Shown piece after piece: positions 44,070-52,892 of a DNA stretch of 64,000 nucleotides; position 1 is the stretch's first letter; each line of letters begins with the position of its first letter. Where the stretch lies: the NCBI GenBank assembly GCA_040218415.1, contig JAVJRN010000059.1:62001-126000 (forward strand), in the 5' to 3' direction. A program made the translations under genes and the position numbers. A model generated the notes under the pieces. The model did no database searches. It saw only the letters and a program-made list of their open reading frames with translations, and was not told the DNA's origin. Origin of the DNA: JAVJRN01 sp040218415. GTDB taxonomy: Bacteria > Bacteroidota > Bacteroidia > Cytophagales > Cyclobacteriaceae.

Positions 44070-47000
44070 ATGAAAAAAATAAGGTTTTTAATAGCAGTGC
44101 TATTTATTATTCAAGTTGGAACAGCGTGGGCCCAAAAAGCCAAAGTGAGTGGTAAAGTCACCGACTCAAACGGTGAGGCGCTCGTAGGAGCTACAATCAT
44201 GGAAGATGGAACTTCGAATGGGGTCATATCAGACTTGGATGGGAATTACTCCATTAATGTAGGCGATGAGGCATCACTAAGGTTTAGTTTCGTCGGTTTC
44301 CAGCCAAAGACAATAGCTGTTGGGAATCAAACCAAAGTCGATGTAGTACTGGAAGAGGACTCGGAGCAATTAAAAGATGTAGTGGTTACGGCGCTCGGTT
44401 TTGAGGAGGACGCAGATGAAATTGCTTATGCGAACTCACAGGTTAAAAGTGAAACAATTGTCAAAGCAGCGGAACCTAACTTGCTAAATTCCCTATCGGG
44501 AAAATCAACAGGTGTCACTATCCGAAGAAACTCAGGAGATCCAGGAGCGGGCGCTTATATTCAGATAAGGGGAGCTTCTACACTTCAGGGAGATGGACAG
44601 CCTTTAATCGTGGTGGATGGCGTGCCTATAAGCAACGATAACGTGGGTACGAGTCAGATTGCGCAGCAATCAAGGTTGAATGATATCAATCCCAATGACA
44701 TACAAAATATTAGTATCCTAAAGGGAGCTCCGGCTGCTGCTCTTTGGGGTACGGCCGCATTAAATGGCGCCATTGTGATCACAACCAAAGGTGGTAAGTA
44801 CAACCAGAAGCTAAAAGTGTCAGTGAAGTCGACCTACTCCATTGATGAGATTAATAGGAGATTTCCGCTCCAGTCTAGATTCGGTCAAGGCAACAATGGC
44901 GTCTTTGATCCCACAGCAAGAGACTCATGGGGAGATAAAATCTCTGAACGATCAGGAGGCGCAGATGAATTTGATACTTCTGGCGAATATTTCGTGGATC
45001 AAGATGGGCGTACTTATTATCCTATCGTTTCAAAAAATTCACAAGAGACTTTCAACGATGCAAACTTTGATCAGGTATTCCAAACGGGACACTTTTGGGA
45101 AAACTCAGTAAGCTTAACCGCTGGAAATGAGACTGGGAATGTTTTCTTCAGCTTGAGCGACATGGATCAGGAAGGAATCATTGCGAATAATTCGGACTAC
45201 CGAAGAACAACCGCTCGATTCAACGTCGAACAACTTTTGAGTGATAAAATTACCTTGAATGTACGTTCGGCATATACCAAAACCAAGTCTAATAGGATAA
45301 GAAGAGGTGCACAATCATCAGGGTTATATCTTGGACTTTTGAGAACGCCGGCAGACTTTGAAAATGCAGGTTATAGAGGAAGCTATTTTGAAGGACCTGA
45401 TGCCTCTCCTATAGAAAACCGTCACAGATCATATCGAAGATATTTAGGAAGCTCATCCAATCCTGTCTATAATCATCCCTTATGGACGACCAAGGAGCAG
45501 GAAGATCTCGCTGATGTAGATAGATTTATCAACAATTTTAAACTGACCTATGCGCCTACCGATTGGATAGAAATATTTGCTAGAGTAGGATTAGATACTT
45601 ACACTGAAGAGCGCGTTCAGTTTTTCACGCCGGGATCGGCAGCTGGCACCTTCCGAAATGGGCTTTTTGAAAGAGAGTTAAGAAAAAATTCTATTCTCAA
45701 TACCGATTTAATAGCCAGGGCTTCACGTCGAATTGGTTCAGATTTCAATATTTCGGCATTGGTAGGATTCAACTACAACCAGAGGAGAATAGTCACTTCT
45801 AATAATGAGATTGCTAATTTCATTCAGTTTGCTGATGTAGCCGGCAGAACCAGAGATATGGACAATGCCTTACCTGAAAACAGGTCTGTTAGAAGCCTTT
45901 ATGGTGAAACTAGAAAAGCGGCTGTTTACACAGAAATTTCTTTTGATGCTTTCGATCAACTTTACATAACCGGAACCCTGAGAAATGAAGCTGTTTCTAC
46001 TTTCGGTAGTCAAGCTGACCCTACTTTTCTTTTCCCTTCATTATCAGCAGCTTGGCAATTTACCGATATGATTGATGCAAAGTTTTTCAGTTTCGGTAAG
46101 CTCAGAGCTTCTTATGGTGAGGTAGGGCAGGAGCCTGCCAGATATGCTACCAATAATGAAATTGTACAGCCAAGCTACTCTGACGAGTGGGGAGGCGATT
46201 TGGATGTTGGTTTATTCGGCACAGGAGGCTTCACACCAGGTGTTGCATTAGGAAATCCGAACCTCAGACCAGAGAGAAAAAGGGAATTTGAAATTGGAAC
46301 AGACCTAAGGTTCTTTGATAATAAACTAACATTTAGTGGAACGTACTATAACAATACGACTGAAGACCTCATTCTTGAAGTGCCTATCGCCAATACAAGG
46401 GGTTATGACAGAACAGTGTCTAATGGTGCGGATATCGAAAATCAAGGAGTTGAAATAGACCTTGGGTATAACATCATTAGAAAAAAGGATTTCACACTAG
46501 GCGTTAACTTCCTATATACGAAGAATACCAATTTGGTTACCAACTTGCTCGATGTAGAAACTTTGCCATTGGGAGGACTTGCTGCGGTAAATGCCCGTGT
46601 CATTCAAGGGCAGCAATTAGGTGTTTTATTTGGCTCAAGAACGCTTAGAGATGAACAAGGAAATATCGTTTTTGATCGCAATGGATTTCCAGAGCAAGAT
46701 GAAGAAGAAGGTATTATAGGAGATCCAAATCCAGATTGGAGAGGCTCATTTATTACCACCATGAGATACAAAAACTTCAGCCTCAATTTACTCTTCGAGA
46801 CCTTTCAAGGTGCTGACATTTATGCAGGTACTAAGTCGGTACTATACAACTTAGGTACTTGGGGAGCTTCTGCAACAGAAACGACGACCACTCAAAACTT
46901 ACTGGACTTCAATGGAAATGTTATCCCAGCGGGAAGTACTTTTCGTGGGGTAGTGAAGGATTTTGGTGCCGGGCCAGTAGCGCTTACCGAGGCGTGGTAC

Positions 47001-47297
47001 CAAGCTGATGGAGGATTTTTCGGAAGTGGGAATGATGAGCTCTATATAGAAGATGGCTCCTGGACAAGACTGAGAGAGATTAGCCTTAGCTACAGGATGA
47101 ATGGTGCATTGATAAAAAAGGCTGGTTTCGAATCAGCTCAATTCACAGCAACAGGTCGTAATCTTTTCTTGTGGACAGAATTTGAAGGAAATGATCCTGA
47201 TACGAATCTAGAAGGAGTAAGTCCTGCCGGAGGGATTGAATATTTCAACAATCCGAGCACCAGATCTTATGTTTTTTCCGTCCTACTGAACTTTTAA
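44070..47297 (+). CDS. SusC/RagA family TonB-linked outer-membrane transporter
   Basis: 1075 residues. Signal peptide (to GTAWAQ), CarboxypepD_reg-like domain (~25-105, VSGKVTDSNGEALVGATI), the SusC plug with VVTALGFEEDADEIAYA, GAYIQIRGASTLQGDGQPLI and VVDGVPIS, and a large barrel ending RSYVFSVLLNF. SusC proteins import oligomers bound by their SusD lid. susD follows at 13 bp. It leads the 14-kb run ending at 57987. I found no convincing sigma-A promoter upstream, so it may use another sigma factor or an activator. Confidence 0.95.
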   Translation: MKKIRFLIAVLFIIQVGTAWAQKAKVSGKVTDSNGEALVGATIMEDGTSNGVISDLDGNYSINVGDEASLRFSFVGFQPKTIAVGNQTKVDVVLEEDSEQLKDVVVTALGFEEDADEIAYANSQVKSETIVKAAEPNLLNSLSGKSTGVTIRRNSGDPGAGAYIQIRGASTLQGDGQPLIVVDGVPISNDNVGTSQIAQQSRLNDINPNDIQNISILKGAPAAALWGTAALNGAIVITTKGGKYNQKLKVSVKSTYSIDEINRRFPLQSRFGQGNNGVFDPTARDSWGDKISERSGGADEFDTSGEYFVDQDGRTYYPIVSKNSQETFNDANFDQVFQTGHFWENSVSLTAGNETGNVFFSLSDMDQEGIIANNSDYRRTTARFNVEQLLSDKITLNVRSAYTKTKSNRIRRGAQSSGLYLGLLRTPADFENAGYRGSYFEGPDASPIENRHRSYRRYLGSSSNPVYNHPLWTTKEQEDLADVDRFINNFKLTYAPTDWIEIFARVGLDTYTEERVQFFTPGSAAGTFRNGLFERELRKNSILNTDLIARASRRIGSDFNISALVGFNYNQRRIVTSNNEIANFIQFADVAGRTRDMDNALPENRSVRSLYGETRKAAVYTEISFDAFDQLYITGTLRNEAVSTFGSQADPTFLFPSLSAAWQFTDMIDAKFFSFGKLRASYGEVGQEPARYATNNEIVQPSYSDEWGGDLDVGLFGTGGFTPGVALGNPNLRPERKREFEIGTDLRFFDNKLTFSGTYYNNTTEDLILEVPIANTRGYDRTVSNGADIENQGVEIDLGYNIIRKKDFTLGVNFLYTKNTNLVTNLLDVETLPLGGLAAVNARVIQGQQLGVLFGSRTLRDEQGNIVFDRNGFPEQDEEEGIIGDPNPDWRGSFITTMRYKNFSLNLLFETFQGADIYAGTKSVLYNLGTWGASATETTTTQNLLDFNGNVIPAGSTFRGVVKDFGAGPVALTEAWYQADGGFFGSGNDELYIEDGSWTRLREISLSYRMNGALIKKAGFESAQFTATGRNLFLWTEFEGNDPDTNLEGVSPAGGIEYFNNPSTRSYVFSVLLNF

Positions 47298-47310
47298 ATA
47301 AAAGATAAAG

Positions 47311-48732
47311 ATGAAATTATTTAATAAAATACTTTTAGCATCGCTGGTCTTCAGTTTCATAGCTTGTGAGGATTTGGTAGACGGTGATGGAGATATTAAT
47401 ATCAACCCAAACAACCCAACAAGTACTGGATATCAAAATATTTTGATTACAGCTGAGGTTGGAGCTATGATTCTTCAAAATGGTGAGACTGCTCGCAGAG
47501 CTGGGATATTTGCTGGAACACATACAGGAATAGACCGCCAACACCAAGGATATACGATTTATTCTGTAACTACCACAGACTTTGACGATCTGTGGGACGA
47601 TGTATTCATCAATAGCTACAGAAATGCCAGATTTACAGAAGATGCTGCTTTGGAAGAAGGCATTACTGGAATTACGATCGGTATCACACAGGTGCTACAG
47701 TCGCTTGCTTTAGGAACAGGTACTTCGCTATATGGAGACATTCCTTTTGATGAGTTGATCAATATAGATTTTGAAAACCCTGCTTTTGAGCCGCAAACCA
47801 CTGTTTACGCAAAAGTACAAGGTCTGCTGGATGAAGCGATTGTTAATCTAAGTGCTGGAACTGGTAGACCAGCGAGCGGGTCTGATGTGTTTTTTAATGG
47901 AGATGCAGCCTCTTGGACACAAGTCGCCTACACACTCAAAGCGAGATATTATATGCACACAGGCGAATATGCGCTAGCATACGCTGCAGCACAGAATGGT
48001 GTCAGTAGCTTGGATAATTCATTATATGCGCCCCATTCCAATGCGCTTGAAGCGTCTAATCTCAATTGGCAGTTTTTTGCCAATGGCTCTAGAGGGCCTG
48101 ACTTGGTGGTTTCCGATTTTATCATCAACCTTGTTTCTCCGGCATCTGCTACTTCCAGAGGAAATGCGAAAACAAATGAAACGGGCAGATATAACTTCTT
48201 ATTCGAATCTAATGCAATTGGTTTTCAGCCAAACCAAAGTCCAAATGGATTGGCTGGACAAACCGTCTCAGAACCTATGGTTACCTACCAAGAGAATTTA
48301 TTGATTCTTGCTGAGGCGGGCTATCGTTCGGTCGACTTCAATACAGGTCTTGGTCACCTCAATGATTTCCGATCATTTATGGCAAATGGCGGCTATATTG
48401 TTGAGCCAGATCTCACAAGTATTCAGTATGATGCATATGTCGCCACAGATTTTGACAATGGCGGTATTGAAAACCAAGATGGAATCTCTTCTGGAGACGC
48501 GCTACTTAGAGAAATACTCGAAGAAAGGTATGTGACACTTTTTAGTCAGATAGAAATATTTAATGATACCAGAAGAACTGAAGACGAAACAATAGTGCGT
48601 GTGCCTGTATCACCGAATACGGGAGACAATCTGCCGCAGCGTTTTATATATGCACAGTCGGAGATCGATAGAAACACAAGTACACCGGATCCTTTACCTA
48701 GGCTTTTTGATAAAACAGAAGTCAATCAATAA
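47311..48732 (+). CDS. SusD/RagB-like surface lipoprotein
   Basis: 473 residues. Lipoprotein signal ending LVFSFIAC (Cys19), followed by NINPNNPTS and TPR-like helical repeats; the C-terminal part has the RagB-type EILEERYVTLFSQIEIFNDTRRT (first 20: EILEERYVTLFSQIEIFNDT). The early 'INPNNPT' and 'LWDDVFINSYRNAR' segments fit the SusD-like_2 branch. It forms the lid over SusC and binds the ligand. It lies 13 bp after susC, and the SGNH gene starts 6 bp after its stop. Confidence 0.93.
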   Translation: MKLFNKILLASLVFSFIACEDLVDGDGDININPNNPTSTGYQNILITAEVGAMILQNGETARRAGIFAGTHTGIDRQHQGYTIYSVTTTDFDDLWDDVFINSYRNARFTEDAALEEGITGITIGITQVLQSLALGTGTSLYGDIPFDELINIDFENPAFEPQTTVYAKVQGLLDEAIVNLSAGTGRPASGSDVFFNGDAASWTQVAYTLKARYYMHTGEYALAYAAAQNGVSSLDNSLYAPHSNALEASNLNWQFFANGSRGPDLVVSDFIINLVSPASATSRGNAKTNETGRYNFLFESNAIGFQPNQSPNGLAGQTVSEPMVTYQENLLILAEAGYRSVDFNTGLGHLNDFRSFMANGGYIVEPDLTSIQYDAYVATDFDNGGIENQDGISSGDALLREILEERYVTLFSQIEIFNDTRRTEDETIVRVPVSPNTGDNLPQRFIYAQSEIDRNTSTPDPLPRLFDKTEVNQ

Positions 48733-48738
48733 GTGCTG

Positions 48739-49521
48739 ATGAAGGATTCTCTGAAAAAGTACTTATGTGCCGTTGGGCTATTAGTCCTAGTCTTGAGTGC
48801 GCATGCTCAAGGCAAGGATGATACGCTCAGGGTGCTCTTTGTGGGCAATAGCTACACCTATTTTTGGAATCTTCCGCAAACGGTGGAAGCCATGGCAATA
48901 TCTACGGGAATACCACTTACAGCACGGCAATCTACCGCCGGTGGTACTAACCTGAAGCAGCACTGGCTTGGAGAGGAAGGCCTAAAGTCTAAATCAATCA
49001 TCGAAGAAGGAGACTGGGATATAGTGGTGTTGCAGAACCATAGCCTCAGTACAATAGATACGCCTGATGAGTTTACAGAGTATGGTCTTAAGTTTATTGA
49101 TTTGGTGAGGAGCATTGGCGCAAAACCTATCCTTTATCAAACTTGGGCACGCGCCTACAATCCTTTGATGCAACCCACAATTACTCAAGCATATCAGGAA
49201 TTGGGGGTACGCGCAGGGGTAGAGGTAGTACCTATTGGCGAATTGTGGAAAAAGGCGATTGCCTTGAGACCAGACCTTGCTTTATACGACCCAGACGAAA
49301 GTCACCCTTCTCCCATTGGTACTTATCTCACTGCTACGGCTTTCTATAAGTATTTGACAGGTAATAAAGCGACAACACTTGATAAGAGAATTACTGACCG
49401 GGACCGAAATGGTCAAAAGTTATACCTATCTATTATGAGTGAAGAAAATGCAGTATTTATTCAACAACTGGTAGACGAATTTATAGGCCTACCAAAAAAG
49501 GAGGTAAACTATGGGAAATAA
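48739..49521 (+). CDS. DUF4886 SGNH-type hydrolase, exported
   Basis: 260 residues from the ATG at 48739; a GTG two codons upstream is possible but less likely. Signal peptide (LCAVGLLVLVLSAHAQ). SGNH-fold features: block I VLFVGNSYTYFWN, with Ser in GNSY rather than the classic GDS; block III-like VVLQNHSL; and block V DPDESHPSPIGTYL with the Asp-His pair. Such enzymes are typically carbohydrate esterases or lipases of the periplasm or surface. A related domain is in the 1049-residue protein downstream. It overlaps the SLC13 gene by 11 bp. Confidence 0.85.
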   Translation: MKDSLKKYLCAVGLLVLVLSAHAQGKDDTLRVLFVGNSYTYFWNLPQTVEAMAISTGIPLTARQSTAGGTNLKQHWLGEEGLKSKSIIEEGDWDIVVLQNHSLSTIDTPDEFTEYGLKFIDLVRSIGAKPILYQTWARAYNPLMQPTITQAYQELGVRAGVEVVPIGELWKKAIALRPDLALYDPDESHPSPIGTYLTATAFYKYLTGNKATTLDKRITDRDRNGQKLYLSIMSEENAVFIQQLVDEFIGLPKKEVNYGK

Positions 49522-50989
49522 TAAGCGAGCCATAGCGATTATCCTTGGGCCACTGGCTTTTCTAATCTTAGAAAGTCTAGGTAAACCTGCCAGTATGAAT
49601 CTCAATGCTTACCATGTGCTAACCATCACGGTTTGGATCGCTATATGGTGGATTTTCGAGGCTGTACCCATAGCGGTAACGGCACTGCTCCCTATCATAC
49701 TTTTTCCTATCACTGGAGCTTTGGAATTGAGCTTGACAACTGCTGCATTTGGACATAAGTATATATTCTTATACTTAGGAGGTTTCATATTGGCTATAGC
49801 TATAGAACGATGGAATCTTCACCGTAGAATTGCACTCAACATCATCAGCATTATTGGTTCGGATATTTCCAAAATTGTACTTGGGTTTATGTTGGCTACT
49901 GCTTTCTTATCCATGTGGATATCCAATACAGCCACTTCTGTGATGATGCTCCCTATTGGTATGGCGGTGGTTAGGCAATTTCAAGCGGCCACAAACGATG
50001 AGGAGTCGTCCTCCAGATTTGGGAAGGCGCTTATGTTGGCTATAGCCTATAGTGCCTCTATTGGTGGGTTCGCCTCTCTGATTGGTACACCACCCAACTT
50101 GGTGCTCGCAGGTATTCTAGAGCAGGTGTACGATTATAAGCTCAGCTTTTTTCAGTGGATCAAATTTGGTCTTCCTATCTCTGTGGTACTGCTCTTTATT
50201 TGCTGGAAATATTTAACGAAGTACGCATTTAAGTTTAAGCTAAAAACACTTCCCGGAGGTAGACAGGAAATCCAGAAAATGAAGAAGGCTTTAGGGGGCA
50301 TTTGTTATGAAGAAAAAGCCGTATTGATCGCTTTCATACTTACTGCTACAGCTTGGATGATGAGATCACTTATTGAGCGATTGGTTCCAGCAATAGACGA
50401 TACCATCATTGCTATGACAGCCGCAGTGATACTATTTGTCATCCCAACCAAGGACAAATCAAGAGCGATTGTGAACTGGGAAGAAGCGAAAGGTCTTCCA
50501 TGGGGCATCATCTTACTCTTTGGTGGTGGTATGGCACTTGCCAAAGGTTTTACTGAAACTGGACTCGCAGATTGGATAGCGGCACAGATGACCAACATGG
50601 ATAGTCTGTCGATGATACTCCTCATTTTAGTATTAGTGACCATCGTCAACCTACTGACTGAAATCACTTCCAACTTAGCCACTACAGCCATGTTGTTACC
50701 CGTGTTAGCACCAATGGCCATATCCTTTGACTTACATCCTTTGATGATCATGGTGCCAGTAACAGTGGCCGCATCTTGCGCATTTATGCTTCCTGTGGCC
50801 ACTCCGCCAAATGCTGTGGTATTTGGCTCGGGGTATTTGAGAATACCAGACATGGTAAGAGCCGGAGCTATGATGAATGCCTTATCAATCGTTGTTATAA
50901 CACTAGCAACTTATTTCTTACTTCCATTATTATGGGAAATTGACCCTCATGTTTTCCCAGATCTTTTCAGGAACAAAATTATTGATTAA
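49511..50989 (+). CDS. SLC13/DASS family sodium:anion (dicarboxylate) symporter
   Basis: 492 residues, about 11-12 membrane segments. The two sodium/substrate-binding clamshell motifs are visible: SNTATS (138-143) and SNLATT (387-392), with GGFASLIGTPPNLV between and VATPPNAVVFGSG near the end. The family imports C4-dicarboxylates, citrate or sulfate across the inner membrane. It starts within the SGNH gene (11-bp overlap) and the next lipoprotein gene starts 6 bp after it, so it is firmly part of the SusCD operon. That placement is unusual and suggests the locus releases an organic anion. Confidence 0.9.
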   Translation: MGNNKRAIAIILGPLAFLILESLGKPASMNLNAYHVLTITVWIAIWWIFEAVPIAVTALLPIILFPITGALELSLTTAAFGHKYIFLYLGGFILAIAIERWNLHRRIALNIISIIGSDISKIVLGFMLATAFLSMWISNTATSVMMLPIGMAVVRQFQAATNDEESSSRFGKALMLAIAYSASIGGFASLIGTPPNLVLAGILEQVYDYKLSFFQWIKFGLPISVVLLFICWKYLTKYAFKFKLKTLPGGRQEIQKMKKALGGICYEEKAVLIAFILTATAWMMRSLIERLVPAIDDTIIAMTAAVILFVIPTKDKSRAIVNWEEAKGLPWGIILLFGGGMALAKGFTETGLADWIAAQMTNMDSLSMILLILVLVTIVNLLTEITSNLATTAMLLPVLAPMAISFDLHPLMIMVPVTVAASCAFMLPVATPPNAVVFGSGYLRIPDMVRAGAMMNALSIVVITLATYFLLPLLWEIDPHVFPDLFRNKIID

Positions 50990-50995
50990 ACAAAA

Positions 50996-52783
50996 ATGAC
51001 AATGAAACGCACACTACAGAATTCAGCATTTACGCTTTTGTCTACATTGGTTCTCCTATTTGGCTTGTCTTCCTGCGATGATGAAGATTTGGCAAAAGAC
51101 GAAACCTTTTCTTCCAATGAATTCAGAATTCTCAAAATAGAGGAGGGTAACAATATCATAGAGCAAGGAGAACAAGGCGTCTCGGCAGTAGACCTCTCTT
51201 TGGTCGCCACACTTTCTCATCCGGTAGACCCAGCCACATTGGCAGCTGGTCTTTCTATTACTGGGGGTGCTAATATCAGCGTGACACTAGATGAAACCAA
51301 CTCGATTGCCACGCTGGCATTTGACCAGTTGGACTATCAGACAGGATATACATTAACCCTTGATGCGGGTGTTTATGGCCTTGCTGGTGCTGCACTAAGG
51401 GAAACTTACCGCATCACTTTTAGAACACGCGCATTCATTTCCCCAGTGGTTACTTTATCAGCAGAAAACGTATCTCCGGGAGAAGGAACAGCGACAGAAG
51501 TGTTTGCTACGCTTAATACGACGACCACTGAGCCTGTGATTATTAACCTGACCTTTGCAGGTACGGCGATCATTGGCGAGGACTACACAACTGATAGCCA
51601 GTCGATCACGATCAATGCTGGTGAAACTTCTGGTTCCATCAACTTGACGGTAGTAGACGATGATCTCGTGGAGGGGCAGGAATTTGCTCAAGTTTCAATC
51701 ATCAGCCTGGTAAACGGTATAGATAATGGGCAGGTCTTGTCGCTTAATATCTTGGACAATGATGTGGCTCTTGAATTATCTCTCAAGGGAATACTCGCTT
51801 TAGAGTGGACTACATCGGGTACCAATGGAGGTAAGGCGCTACACTTTAAGGCGCTAGAAGATATAGCCGATTTGAGCGATTATGCTATTGGCGTAGCTAA
51901 TAATGGAGGAGGTACAGATAGTATAGAGTATAGATTTCCTTCCATTTCTGTGTCGCAGGGTGATGATATATTATTGGCTAGAGAAGATGCCACGCTCACA
52001 GGCTACTTTGGTAGTTGTGCTACATCCTTTGAGCATGTGATCCAAACGGATGAGATGAATCAAAACGGAAACGACGCAATCGAGCTTTACAGCGGCACGA
52101 CCATTATTGAAACTTACGGTGATGTAAATGTAGATGGTGCAGGTCAAACCTGGGATTATACAGGATCATGGGCTTATAAGTTAGGCGGAGAATGGGTTTA
52201 TGGTGGTGTTGGATGTGCGGCTGCTTCTACTACTTTTCAAGATTCAAACTGCACTTATCCACTATGTGCTAGTGGGCTGCAGTTACAAGGGGTGATGTCA
52301 TTTCAAACAGGGGCAGATGCCTCAAACAGAGAAAGAGCCATTCATTTGAGAGCAAACCGAGATATTGCGGATATCAGCGTTTATGGTATTGGCATACCGA
52401 ACAATGGAGGCGGTTCTGATGGCAGAGAAATGGATCTTCCTGCAATTAGCGTAGCGGAGGGTGATAACATCCTATTCATTAGAGATGAAGACCTTGAAAC
52501 GATCGAAACGTATTTTGGAACGTGCTTTTCAAAGTTTGATCACACGGCCGTAGACCCAGGAATTAATTTCAACGGAGATGATGGCGTAGAGCTTTATTTG
52601 AATGCGGATGTCATTGAAGTGTACGGTGATGTAGTAGATGATGGCACGGGTCTCTTTTGGGAATATGACGGTTCATGGGCCTTCAAACAGACTGGTGATA
52701 ACTGGACTTATGCCGGAGTTGGCTGTGCCTCGGGATTTGATACTAACGCGTCTGCAGGATGTCCTTATGCATTTTGTGACTAG
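50996..52783 (+). CDS. Lipoprotein with SbsA-like, Calx-beta and two lamin-tail-like domains
   Basis: 595 residues. Lipoprotein signal (LLFGLSSCDDED; Cys about 27). Domain order: bacterial Ig-like SbsA type (~42-148, ...YQTGYTLTLDAGVYGLAG), Calx-beta (~152-257, PGEGTATEVFATLN, AIIGEDYTTDSQSI, DDDLVEGQEFAQV), then two ~168-residue lamin-tail-like units (259-424 and 426-595) with the motif pattern AIGVANNGGGTDS, GDDILLAREDA, NQNGNDAIELY, IETYGDVNVDG and four cysteines. Its place after SusCD matches surface glycan-binding proteins of PULs, so ligand binding is likely. Two Met codons (1 and 3) are possible starts. Confidence 0.75.
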   Translation: MTMKRTLQNSAFTLLSTLVLLFGLSSCDDEDLAKDETFSSNEFRILKIEEGNNIIEQGEQGVSAVDLSLVATLSHPVDPATLAAGLSITGGANISVTLDETNSIATLAFDQLDYQTGYTLTLDAGVYGLAGAALRETYRITFRTRAFISPVVTLSAENVSPGEGTATEVFATLNTTTTEPVIINLTFAGTAIIGEDYTTDSQSITINAGETSGSINLTVVDDDLVEGQEFAQVSIISLVNGIDNGQVLSLNILDNDVALELSLKGILALEWTTSGTNGGKALHFKALEDIADLSDYAIGVANNGGGTDSIEYRFPSISVSQGDDILLAREDATLTGYFGSCATSFEHVIQTDEMNQNGNDAIELYSGTTIIETYGDVNVDGAGQTWDYTGSWAYKLGGEWVYGGVGCAAASTTFQDSNCTYPLCASGLQLQGVMSFQTGADASNRERAIHLRANRDIADISVYGIGIPNNGGGSDGREMDLPAISVAEGDNILFIRDEDLETIETYFGTCFSKFDHTAVDPGINFNGDDGVELYLNADVIEVYGDVVDDGTGLFWEYDGSWAFKQTGDNWTYAGVGCASGFDTNASAGCPYAFCD

Positions 52784-52892
52784 CAGACCAATGATATTGA
52801 ATGATCTGCTCGATGGTGATTCGAGTGGGCATTCAATTTCAGAGGATTAAAAATGAATGAAAAATTGAATGGGTAAAACAGCATGAACTTAG

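Noticed and set aside
44070..48732. Call of a canonical polysaccharide utilization locus
   Set aside because: SusC and SusD are present but no glycoside hydrolase or polysaccharide lyase lies within the run; a glycan-substrate call would be unsupported.
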